Assembly (NCBI GenBank): GCA_963705525.1
Contig: CAVPJW010000002.1
Coordinates: 1,302,001-1,366,000, forward strand
Origin: CAVPJW01 sp963705525
Lineage (GTDB): Bacteria; Acidobacteriota; Vicinamibacteria; Vicinamibacterales; CAVPJW01
DNA: 64,000 bases
Reading direction: 5' to 3'
Shown: piece by piece, positions 28,043 to 35,782 of the stretch
Position numbering within the stretch: the first letter of the stretch is position 1
Layout: the number at the start of each line of letters is the position of its first letter
Program-made: the position numbers and the translations under genes
The notes under the pieces: model-generated
Seen by the model: the letters and a program-made list of their open reading frames with translations, nothing else
Told to the model about the DNA's origin: nothing
Database searches by the model: none

Positions 28043-28657
28043 TCACCTGGCCATAACGCCCATCTGATCGCTTTGAGGCGTTACAGTCAGCCGCCCCACG
28101 AGCATCTTCCGAAGCACCTGACGCGCCTGTGGCACGTTCCGTAAGAATGGCGTGCGCCATTCCCCCACGGTCTTCCGGAGCGCCGCGCTGATCTGCTGCT
28201 CGTCCAGCTTTGGCAACCGTGCCAAATTCTCGAGTGATTCCAGACGGCCGCGCAGCCTGCGCCGAGTCGTCTCCCTGGCCTTGATCGCGGTCGTCACGGA
28301 CTCGAGATCCCCACCCGCCGCGATCGCCGCCGTGAGGCGAGTTAACTCGTCGTCGAGCCCTGCGAGCTCGCGCCGAATCGCGGCGGTGTCAGGCGTGGCC
28401 TCTGGCGCAACCCCCGTCGCGCGCTCGATGGCCGCTTCCAAGATCTCAGTGGTCACGACCTGTTCGCAGAAGGCCGACACGATCGCGGTGTTGGTCGCGT
28501 CCATCGGGAGTTCGTAACTACTCGCGCAGACGGTCCGCCCGCGGGTGTGGAAGGCGGTGCAGACATAGTAGTACGACCGCTTCCGGCCGTGACTCCGACT
28601 TCGGACGGAGAGTCCCGCACCACAAATGCCGCACGTCGCTGCGTGGTTGATTGATGC
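28043..28657 (-). pseudogene. Serine recombinase remnant (zinc ribbon and C-terminal coil)
   Basis: The open stretch after a stop at 28658 begins with a recombinase zinc ribbon (TCGICGAGL...SYYYVCTAFHTRGRTVC) and continues through the coiled C-terminal region (RRELAGLDDELTRLTAA; RQVLRKMLVGRLTVTP). The N-terminal catalytic domain is missing. A further frame (to 27897) carries GRYGQVTGISTMAPIIEAAL then GSKGMASP, which is the recombinase end reading into the att repeat after a frameshift. It marks a second, older integration. Confidence 0.8.
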
Positions 28658-28673
28658 TCAAAAGGAGGCTCAC

Positions 28674-28826
28674 ATGCGGAAACTGGTTATGTTGTGGTTA
28701 CTGTCCATGGTCCTCGTTGCAGTGACAGCGTCGGTGCTGACGGCTCAATTCACGCCAACCGCGCCAAGAATTCTCTCGGGGAACGATCTCAGGATCCATA
28801 ACCTGATGCAAGCTCTGCATTCGTGA
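28674..28826 (+). pseudogene. Truncated copy of the secreted protein at 51992
   Basis: The first 38 residues (MRKLVMLWLLSMVLVAVTAS, then VLTAQFTPTAPRILSG) match the intact 80-aa protein at 51992-52234 with few changes, and the upstream AAAGGAGGCTCAC is shared. The reading diverges at about 28795, exactly where an inverted repeat begins, and ends 10 codons later. The C-terminal half (GEPVGSIVIRLKGQW in the intact copy) is lost. Confidence 0.8.
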
Positions 28827-28846
28827 CGCTCAAGGCATCAGTTATG
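28797..28846 (+). repeat. Imperfect inverted repeat (candidate attC-like site)
   Basis: CATAACCTGATGC (28797-28809) pairs with GCATCAGTTATG (28835-28846) with one extrahelical C, and GTTATGC ends the element. The layout (complementary ends, a bulged base, start exactly at the truncation of the preceding gene) recalls integron attC sites, but the right core does not fit GTTRRRY perfectly. Confidence 0.35.
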
Positions 28847-28974
28847 CACAAAGCCGTACTCATTGGTCCGATCGGCTCCTAGTTTCGGGCCATTTTTTTC
28901 CAGCCGTGAAGGTCGCCTGTCGTGTTAACGGACACTGCCGAAGGTCACCGAGTATTTACCCGCTGGAGGTTGAT

Positions 28975-29271
28975 ATGCCGCTCCCCACTGGCTGGCATCG
29001 CGAACATCATCTCGCCGACGGCCATGTTGTCCAGATCGCCGCGAGCATCACTGACGACGGTGGCTGTCGCGCGGCCGTGTATCTGGATGAGTTCTCTAAC
29101 TCAGCCGCCTACATCTTAGGCCGTGTCGATGATGTGACAACGGTTCAAGTGCGAGCAGACGCCCTCGTGCAGAAGGCCTTTCCGCACAACTGCGACACCA
29201 ACGCGTGTAGCGAATGGATCCTCGAGCAACCCGTGCCGGCGTCGCGATGGCATAGCGCGCTCTCATACTAA
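28975..29271 (+). CDS. Hypothetical protein, 98 aa
   Basis: GGAGG six bases upstream supports the ATG at 28975. The protein (MPLPTGWHREHHLADGHVVQ...) has no recognised domain. A Cys pair (NCDTNACSEW) lies near the C-terminus. The gene's stop codon lies inside the left end of the next inverted repeat, an arrangement typical of gene cassettes. Function unknown. Confidence 0.55.
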   Translation: MPLPTGWHREHHLADGHVVQIAASITDDGGCRAAVYLDEFSNSAAYILGRVDDVTTVQVRADALVQKAFPHNCDTNACSEWILEQPVPASRWHSALSY

Positions 29272-29332
29272 CAAGCAGCGTCATCCGGGGAGTTGTCATT
29301 CGCCTGTCCAACCCCCGGGATACTCGTTAGCC
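29267..29332 (+). repeat. Hairpin at gene end (candidate attC-like site or terminator)
   Basis: The outer arms ACTAAC (29267-29272) and GTTAG (29326-29330) and the inner arms ATCCGGGG (29283-29290) and CCCCGGGAT (29313-29321, one bulge) fold together around a loop. The TAA stop of the preceding gene is in the outer arm. No U tract follows, so a simple terminator is less likely. Confidence 0.35.
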
Positions 29333-29419
29333 GCCGTCGCCAAGCGCGTTTGGACATGAGATCGAGCGTGAAGAATCCAGTTTACGGATCTGGTAGTAGG
29401 GGTACGAAAGGAGTTCGAT

Positions 29420-30630
29420 ATGGCGAAGCTGACAGAGGTGATGGAGGCCACAGGAATCCGTTCGTTTCATGTGAACGTTCCAGAGGAAGACCTGACCGAA
29501 TTGCGCCGGCGTATCACGGCGACACGATTCCCGGAGAAGGAAACCGTCGCCGATTCGTCGCAGGGCGTGCAACTCGCCTTCATTCAAGCGCTCGCGCGGT
29601 ATTGGGCGACCGATTACAACTGGCGGCAAGGTGCGAGGCGAAACTGAACTCTCATCCCCAATTCATCACCGAGATCGATGGGTTGGACATCCATTTCATT
29701 CACGTCCGCTCGAGACATGAAGATGCGATGCCGCTCATCGTCACCCACGGCTGGCCCGGCTCGCCGATCGAGCAGCTGAAGATCATCGATCCGCTGACCA
29801 ACCCCACGGCTCACGGCGGCAGCGCGTCGGACGCCTTCCACGTGGTGATCCCGTCGATGGCCGGCTACGGGTTTTCAGGCAAGCCCACGACGCCCGGTTG
29901 GGACCCCGCTCGCATGGCGCGGGCGTGGGTGGAGCTGATGAAGCGCCTCGGGTACAGCCGATTCGCGGCGCAAGGCGGTGATTGGGGTGGGTTCGTCACG
30001 AACCTGATGGCTCAACAGGCACCTCCGGAGTTGATCGGCATCCATCTGAACTTCTCCGGTGCCGCGCCCCCTGACGTTGCCAAGGCGCTTCAGTCCGGCG
30101 GGCCGCCGCCGGCCGGTCTCTCGGCTGAGGAGCAGCGGGCATACGACCAGATGGCGTTCCTTTACCAGCACGTCCCTACGCAACTGATGATGGCCGCACA
30201 CCCGCAAACCCTGTACGGGTTGGCGGACTCACCCGTCGCCCTTGCCGCCTGGATGATCGACCACGACGTGGCCAGCTACGGGCACATCGTGAAACTCTTT
30301 GTCGATGGGGAGCCCTACGGCGACCTCACACGGGACGACATCCTCGACAACATCACCCTTTCCTGGTTGACGAACACGGGCGTGTCCAGCGCTCGGCTCT
30401 ATGTGGAATACAAGGGCGCCTTCTTCAACGACTACAACATCTCCGTTCCGGCTGCCGTAAGCGTCTTCCCTGAAGAGGTCTACCAAGCTCCGCGGAGTTG
30501 GACCGAGCGCGCCTACCACAATCTCATCCACTTCAACAAGCTCCCCAAGGGCGGCCACTTTGCGGCCTGGGAACAGCCGCAACTGTTTTCAGAAGAAGTT
30601 CGGGCGGGCTTCAGACCGCTGCGCGGATAG
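29420..30630 (+). pseudogene. Epoxide hydrolase family protein (frameshifted as given)
   Basis: AAGGAG precedes the ATG at 29420. The N-terminal EHN domain (RSFHVNVPEEDLTELRRRI) is in one frame and the alpha/beta-hydrolase continues in another from about 29632: HGWPGSPIEQ (oxyanion loop), GGDWGG with the catalytic Asp, GYGFSG, and a C-terminal catalytic His in GGHFAAWEQP. Adding one G to the GG at 29630-29631 restores about 403 aa. The enzyme opens epoxides to diols; members of this family are frequent cargo of environmental gene cassettes. Confidence 0.8.
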
Positions 30631-30797
30631 CCAGTAGGAGGCGGTTTCTTCAATGCTTCGTCGCGGATGGGCGACTACGTTGTCACCGGCGTGATCCCCT
30701 CCGCGGCGAAGCGCAGCTCGCCGATGCCTTCGTCTTATAGATGGGGCGCCGCGCCTCGCGTGTCATGCGCATCGAGGAGTTCAAAGGAAGAAATCAC

Positions 30798-30923
30798 TTG
30801 AAGACAACGCGAATGATGGCGGAGTACGACCGGCGCTACGGCTCGAAGGAAGCGTATCGAGATGTCTATCGCAACGGCTTCCTCACGAGTTGCGATCCAA
30901 TGACGGCTTCGGGACCAGGGTGA
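30798..30923 (+). CDS. Possible small ORF, 41 aa
   Basis: From a TTG start the frame reads MKTTRMMAEYDRRYGSKEAY then RDVYRNGFLTSCD. The hydrophilic Y/R-rich pattern looks protein-like, but there is no clear SD and it overlaps the convergent gene's 3' end. Confidence 0.25.
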   Translation: MKTTRMMAEYDRRYGSKEAYRDVYRNGFLTSCDPMTASGPG

Positions 30924-31194
30924 GACCGGTCTTCTTCAGAGTTGGCAGTGGACTCGTGGATCTCGTGCCGATTTCAGACAGCATCAGGTCGCGCAGCGCC
31001 ATCAGATCAGCGGTTCGCCCCTGGGGCGAAACACCGACCCGGAAGCCGCCCTCGGCGACCGCGCAACACGCGAGCAACGCATGAACCAATGCGTCACAGA
31101 ATTCCGGAGAGCCCTGATGGGTCGTGAGCAGGCTACGGAGTTGCGCTTGAAACACGGCGTGCACAATCTGACGGTGCTGGCGCGACAGGTCCAT
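30883..31194 (-). CDS. Hypothetical protein, 103 aa
   Basis: AGGAGG four bases upstream of the ATG at 31194 supports the start. The helical protein (MDLSRQHRQIVHAVFQAQLR...) includes ALVHALLACCAVAEGGFRVG and ends in a basic tail. No family recognised. It is convergent with the possible small ORF at 30798. Confidence 0.5.
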   Translation of the reverse strand: MDLSRQHRQIVHAVFQAQLRSLLTTHQGSPEFCDALVHALLACCAVAEGGFRVGVSPQGRTADLMALRDLMLSEIGTRSTSPLPTLKKTGLTLVPKPSLDRNS

Positions 31195-31403
31195 GGGCCC
31201 TCCTGTGATGGAGGCCGGCGAGTCTACCGTAAAATCCGGCCCTTGAGCAGTCGTAAAAGGTGCGTCCGGTCGTCGAGGGGTGTCAAGACATACGTGCGGA
31301 GATGGCGTTATTTTGAGGCCGCATTTCGGGGAATTCAGGCGAATATCAGGATTTGCCATTGAGGAGTCTGCGCGTTTACTGTGGTACCTTCAGGATCGAG
31401 ACA

Positions 31404-31598
31404 ATGGCGGTGTCTTCCACCCCGGTTTCATGTCCTCGCTGTCGCCAGTGCGAAGGGGTGTCCCGCGTCAGCGCGTTCAGTCACGACACGCTAGTGTTCT
31501 ATCGCTGTGGGAAGTGTGGCCACGAGTGGTCCGTTACCGAGCCAGAAAATTCCACGCCAGTGCCTTCTGACGGACCCCGCAGACCCCCACTCGAGTGA
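31404..31598 (+). CDS. Small zinc-ribbon protein, 64 aa
   Basis: The protein has two Cys pairs, CPRCRQC and FYRCGKCGHEWSV, typical of a stand-alone zinc ribbon (C-x2-C...C-x2-C-x-H-x-W). It resembles the ORF at 49676 (PRCPFCHT...YWRCTKCHDVW) in layout, so this is one member of a small dispersed family in the window. Possibly a nucleic-acid or metal-binding accessory protein. Confidence 0.6.
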   Translation: MAVSSTPVSCPRCRQCEGVSRVSAFSHDTLVFYRCGKCGHEWSVTEPENSTPVPSDGPRRPPLE

Positions 31599-31847
31599 AT
31601 CCCCCACTTTACCCGAGTGACTCTTCGAGTCCTTCCCGACGCCGTCTCTCGCCGTATCGTAGCGAGAGTGCCACGGGCGCGATCGTCGGCCTCAACAAGT
31701 TGTATCCGCCGTGCGCATGACGAAATCGTCATCAGCGGCCTCGAGCGTAGTGCTCAAGCGGGTCTCGCCCGGTTGGATCGGCATCGGATTGACGAACCCC
31801 CTGTCGAAGCAATAAGCATAGCGTGCTCGATTCCGATGGAGACCATA

Positions 31848-32468
31848 ATGACAACTTCGATCCTGTTTCGTTCGATTGCGGTCGTGGCACTGGTATCCAT
31901 CGCTGTACCGTCCGGCGCCCAGAGCGTTGTCGGCAAGGGTAAGACTGCCCCTGTGCCGAGTCCAGTGACCCTCGATCCGACAGGCCTGTTCCAGGAAAAG
32001 TTCGTTAGCGTAGGCGATGACATGTTCATTGCGGGCCAGCCGACGGAGACGGCGCTCCGCGCTCTTCGAGCGAAGGGCGTCACGACGGTCGTGAATCTGC
32101 GCATGCCCCAGGAAATGGCACGGGTCGGGTTCGACGAGGCCGCCCTGGCCAAGGAACTGGGAATCCGGTATGTCCACATCCCGATGAGTGGCACACCAGA
32201 GAATCCGTTTGGACCCAAGGCCCTCGACACCTTCGCCGCTGCCCTCGCGTCGGCAGATGGCAAGGTGCTTCTGCACTGCACCATCGCGTGGCGGGCGAGC
32301 CATCTCTGGGCGGCGTACCTGATTCGGGACCGAAACGTTCCAGTGGCGACAGCGCTCACGCAGGCGCGTCAGATTAACCTGATGGACGACATGCGGATGT
32401 CGGAACAACAGCCGCTCGAGGGGTTTCTCGGACACGTCGTCCCGGAGATGGGGCATCCGAAGCAATAG
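31848..32468 (+). CDS. Secreted protein-tyrosine-phosphatase-like protein
   Basis: The protein is 206 aa and starts at 31848 (GGAG 6-7 nt upstream) with a signal peptide (ILFRSIAVVALVSIAVPSGA). The body matches the DUF442/beta-lactamase-hydrolase-like phosphatase fold: GQPTETALRALRAKGVTTVV, NLRMPQE and the P-loop VLLHCTIAWRASHLW. The loop is C-x4-R, one residue shorter than classic C-x5-R; this short form occurs in this subfamily. Target unknown; the location is periplasmic. Confidence 0.75.
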   Translation: MTTSILFRSIAVVALVSIAVPSGAQSVVGKGKTAPVPSPVTLDPTGLFQEKFVSVGDDMFIAGQPTETALRALRAKGVTTVVNLRMPQEMARVGFDEAALAKELGIRYVHIPMSGTPENPFGPKALDTFAAALASADGKVLLHCTIAWRASHLWAAYLIRDRNVPVATALTQARQINLMDDMRMSEQQPLEGFLGHVVPEMGHPKQ

Positions 32469-32596
32469 GCGCAACCCCAATCACTTAATGCGTGACACCA
32501 TCCTGTCGTCGGCACCGGCGATGCAATCAACAACATCTGATTAAGCTGCCCTCACAGCCGTCTCAATAAGGGTTGTCCAAAGGGCATCGGTTCCCC

Positions 32597-32608
32597 TTGG
32601 GGACGCCA
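32597..32608 (+). other. Attachment site 3: copy of the tRNA-Glu 3' end
   Basis: TTGGGGACGCCA is present again; with flanks it shares CTTGGGGACGCCATG (15 bp) with the copy at 27977. It bounds a 4.6-kb segment with site 2. Confidence 0.65.
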
Positions 32609-32779
32609 TGACATCGTATCGTGTAAATGCAACAACTCCGGTGGGGCCTTGCGCATCACCTGACCAAACGCTACCGGCACCGTCAATTGGTAGCCCTCTT
32701 CGGCCATCAGCTGAAACGCTATCCGCCCGCCGCCGAGCACGCGATCGAGGAACAGTGCGCGTCTTCGACGACCAACGAT
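32609..32779 (-). pseudogene. Probable third recombinase C-terminal remnant
   Basis: The minus-strand frame reads FLDRVLGGGRIAFQLMAEEG, then QLTVPVAFGQVMRK and MSWRPQ at the att repeat. The order L-x-G-R-I-A-F...P/E-x-G-Y-x-L...G-x-V-x and then the att codons is that of serine recombinase C-termini, as in the two other copies. The fragment is about 57 codons; the rest is gone. Confidence 0.45.
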
Positions 32780-32781
32780 GT

Positions 32782-33885
32782 TCAGCGGGGAGAATTCCGT
32801 GCCCTCGGCGGCGCGAGGCGTGAGTAAAGCAGACGAAGTGGCCGTCCTGCCCACGCATGGTCGTAGAATCTGTGGAGGGACGCGAGCACGGCCGTTCGCT
32901 GCCGGGCCCTGGTGGTCTCCGCCTTGATTCGCGAGAGCAGCTGCGGCTCGAGCACCACCGAAATCTTGCTCGATGACGGCTCGGGTTCGAGTCGGCGAAA
33001 GGCCGACCGCAACTGACTGTGGAAGGTTTCCGCCCGGCGCTCCCGCAGTCGGTCGATCTCAGGGCTCATCGGGGCTCGCTCACTTCCTCCGCGACGTCCG
33101 ATGGTTGGGTTCAAATTAATCTCCCATACCTGCGGCGTGCCACCGGTCACGCCATAGTCGATTCGGCCATAGTCAATGTTGGCAATTGAAAACACCTGGC
33201 GAAGCCGGGCCTCGTGTGGATTGGTTTCCACGTAGTCGAGCCCTTCCCGCGCCCGATCGACATCCAACTCGTTCCCTGCCGCTTTGAGCATCCAATGACG
33301 GCCGACCAGCAGATGAGCCGGAATGATGCGGTCGCCGACCTTGAACGCCGCGTACTTACGGAAGACCCCGTGCCCGTCCGATGTGTCACAGAACTCCACG
33401 ATGATCAGATCGCGAAGACGATAGCCCCGCGCACGCAGCCAGATCAGGCCCTTGGTGAGTTCCTGGCGGTTGCGCAACAGAGGCGTGCGAGCCCCGCCGT
33501 GATCGGACTCTCCGCGGACGAAGACTGGAAACCGCCGGACCTGCTTGGCTTGCGTGGCGCGGAACACATTGAAGCTGTTGAGTCCCGACTCGAAGAGCTT
33601 CTTCAGGAGCGCGTAGCGCAGGAGAACACGGCGGGGGGCGTTCAGGAGCCGAGCGGCCGGATGCAGAGCGGAAACTTGATCGTAGACGGAGGCGACGGCT
33701 TCCCGCTGGGTCTCTGTGAGCCTGTCCAGGGCCGCGAAGATGTGTCCTCCAGTGGTCAGCTCGAACGCCGGCGCGAAATTCTCGTACAGATTCACCCTCA
33801 TGCAATCGGCGAGTGGCTGGCCTCGGTTCTTGAGGTACGTGTTGATGGCGGAGCTACCGTCCGCGTGGACCCAGAACAAGATCAT
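32782..33885 (-). CDS. ATP-grasp-like enzyme, copy 1
   Basis: The protein is 367 aa from the ATG at 33885, which overlaps the ABC transporter gene by 32 bp. The central domain has ATP-grasp features: RLRDLIIVEFCDTSD, RKYAAFKVGDRIIPAHL, GRHWMLK, IDYGRIDYG and VWEINLNPTIG, the last two holding the Asp, Glu and Asn that bind Mg-ATP. It is 35-40% identical in pattern to the second copy at 39272 over the whole length (by eye). ATP-grasp enzymes ligate carboxylates to amines or thiols; the sugar-transfer-associated branch is closest in feel. Substrate unknown. It is in an operon with an SDF symporter and an ABC exporter. Confidence 0.7.
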   Translation of the reverse strand: MILFWVHADGSSAINTYLKNRGQPLADCMRVNLYENFAPAFELTTGGHIFAALDRLTETQREAVASVYDQVSALHPAARLLNAPRRVLLRYALLKKLFESGLNSFNVFRATQAKQVRRFPVFVRGESDHGGARTPLLRNRQELTKGLIWLRARGYRLRDLIIVEFCDTSDGHGVFRKYAAFKVGDRIIPAHLLVGRHWMLKAAGNELDVDRAREGLDYVETNPHEARLRQVFSIANIDYGRIDYGVTGGTPQVWEINLNPTIGRRGGSERAPMSPEIDRLRERRAETFHSQLRSAFRRLEPEPSSSKISVVLEPQLLSRIKAETTRARQRTAVLASLHRFYDHAWAGRPLRLLYSRLAPPRARNSPR

Positions 33886-35722
33886 GGCGCGCCTTTTCGG
33901 CCCGTTGAGCGCCGACACCTCGGCCGGAACGCTCCGACATCTCCTGCGTCTTCCAGAGCTTTCGGTACAGAGGGCACTGGCGCAGCAGGCTCTCGTGTGA
34001 TCCGATGCCGACCGCCCGACCGTCGTCGAGAACAATCACTCGGTCCGCGTGCCTGAGGGTCGAGAGCCGATGCGCGACAATGAATGTCGTACACCCTTGC
34101 ATCAACCGGTTGATTGCCGACTGCACCTTCGACTCGGCGATCGAGTCGAGGCTCGACGTGGCCTCATCGAGGATTAGGAGCGGAGCATCTTTCAGAAGTG
34201 CCCTGGCGACGTTGACCCGTTGAACCTGCCCGGCCGACAGAACCCGACCACCCACACCGACGACCGTCTCGTACCCCTCGGGCAGGGCCAGCAACTCGTC
34301 GTGGATCTCTGCGGCTCGTGCAGCCGTCTCGACCTCGTCGTTCGACGCACCGGGACGCCCATAGCGGATGTTTTCGCGGACGGTCGTCCCGAAAAGAAAA
34401 GGATCCTGAGTCACGATGGCAATCTGACGGTGGATGCTCGACAGGGAATACTCGCGTAAGTCGCGACCGTTGAGAAGCACGCGTCCAGAGGTCGGATCGT
34501 AGAACCGCGCCACCAGGCTGACGAGCGTCGTCTTGCCGGTTCCAGAAGGACCCACGATACCAATCTGCTCGCCGGCGTGAGCCTCGAAAGACAGATTGGT
34601 GAGAACCGCCGACCGAGGGTCGTACCCAAAGGAGACCTCCTCGAAACGGATGTTCCTCGGCGGTTCGGTCAGCGGCACCGCATCAGGATGTTCGGACAGA
34701 TCAGGCTGCGTTTCCAGAAGCTCGCGAAGACGGTGGACCGACGCCCACTGGCGTTGGATTTCCAGATACTGGGTGTTCATGTTATTGAGCGGCCCGTGCA
34801 GGGCCCGGGCGGCGACCAGGAAGGCAACAAGGGCGGGCACCGACAGCGTGCCGTCCATGACGTGAAAGCCCCCCAACAAGATCACGACCACCAGACTCAA
34901 TCCGCCCAGTGCCTCAACGGCCACCTGTCCGAGGGCGCGAGCCCGCACGGTTGCCAGAAGCTCGTCGAAATAGCGCCGCGCCTTCTCGATGCTGTTGCTC
35001 GCTTCGAGGTTCTCTCCCGCGTAGATTTTCACGATCCGAATACCCCGAAGGATCTGCAGCAGTAAATCCGACAAGCCGTAGCCGAGGCGCCGTGCCCGGA
35101 GAGATCGTGTTCGGATCTGGCCCCTCATCCACCACACCGGGCCCACCGCCAACAACAGGACCGGCAGCGACGTGAACGCCAAGCGGGGGCTCAACAGGAG
35201 CACCGAACCTAGGTAGGCGGCCGCTTGCATCCCCTCGACCGTTATCTCGATGAGGGCCATCATGGCCAGCCGAACCTTGCTCACATCCTGCCTGACCGAT
35301 TCGAGGATGTCGCCGTGGTGCTGACGGTCGAAAAAGGCCACAGGGAGCGCCAAGAGATGGCGAATGAGCCGCTCCATCAGTTCGAGCTCCACGAGCCTGA
35401 CCACGCGCTGCATGACTACTTGATTGTCGTAGTTGAGCACGCTGCCGACGAGGAACGTCAACAACAGGACAGTGGCCACAATCCCCAGGCTGGCTTGGGT
35501 GCCAAGGGTCTGGGCCATCCATGTAGCCATTCCGCGATGTTCACCAAGCACGCCCGACAGGAACTCGCGGATCAGCAAGATCACCGTGATCGCGGTGGCC
35601 GTGCGGCCGAGCGATGTGAGGACAAACCGTAGGAGCAGAGCCCAATGAGACCGCAGAAAAGCCAGGCCCAGCGCCCATGGCGACAGCCTCACGTTCGGAT
35701 GAGCCGTTTCGGAGTCACGCAT
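33854..35722 (-). CDS. ABC exporter (permease fused to ATPase)
   Basis: The 622-aa half-transporter has a six-helix exporter domain (about 20-320) then a nucleotide-binding domain: Walker A GPSGTGKTT, Q-loop VTQDPFLFG, signature LSAGQVQRV (Ala instead of the usual Gly in LSGGQ), Walker B LLILDEATSSLD and H-loop AHRLS. It is MsbA/lipid- or peptide-export-like. The C-terminus overlaps the ATP-grasp gene by 32 bp, so both are co-translated; it may export that enzyme's product. Confidence 0.92.
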   Translation of the reverse strand: MRDSETAHPNVRLSPWALGLAFLRSHWALLLRFVLTSLGRTATAITVILLIREFLSGVLGEHRGMATWMAQTLGTQASLGIVATVLLLTFLVGSVLNYDNQVVMQRVVRLVELELMERLIRHLLALPVAFFDRQHHGDILESVRQDVSKVRLAMMALIEITVEGMQAAAYLGSVLLLSPRLAFTSLPVLLLAVGPVWWMRGQIRTRSLRARRLGYGLSDLLLQILRGIRIVKIYAGENLEASNSIEKARRYFDELLATVRARALGQVAVEALGGLSLVVVILLGGFHVMDGTLSVPALVAFLVAARALHGPLNNMNTQYLEIQRQWASVHRLRELLETQPDLSEHPDAVPLTEPPRNIRFEEVSFGYDPRSAVLTNLSFEAHAGEQIGIVGPSGTGKTTLVSLVARFYDPTSGRVLLNGRDLREYSLSSIHRQIAIVTQDPFLFGTTVRENIRYGRPGASNDEVETAARAAEIHDELLALPEGYETVVGVGGRVLSAGQVQRVNVARALLKDAPLLILDEATSSLDSIAESKVQSAINRLMQGCTTFIVAHRLSTLRHADRVIVLDDGRAVGIGSHESLLRQCPLYRKLWKTQEMSERSGRGVGAQRAEKARHDLVLGPRGR

Positions 35723-35782
35723 TACTGAAACTCTTGACTCGTCGTGTGTCGGTCAACGCGCAAGCAGACCTTCAGCGTCACG

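Noticed and set aside
29293..29419. Upstream extension of the epoxide hydrolase frame
   Set aside because: The open frame begins within the hairpin region; an SD is present only before 29420.
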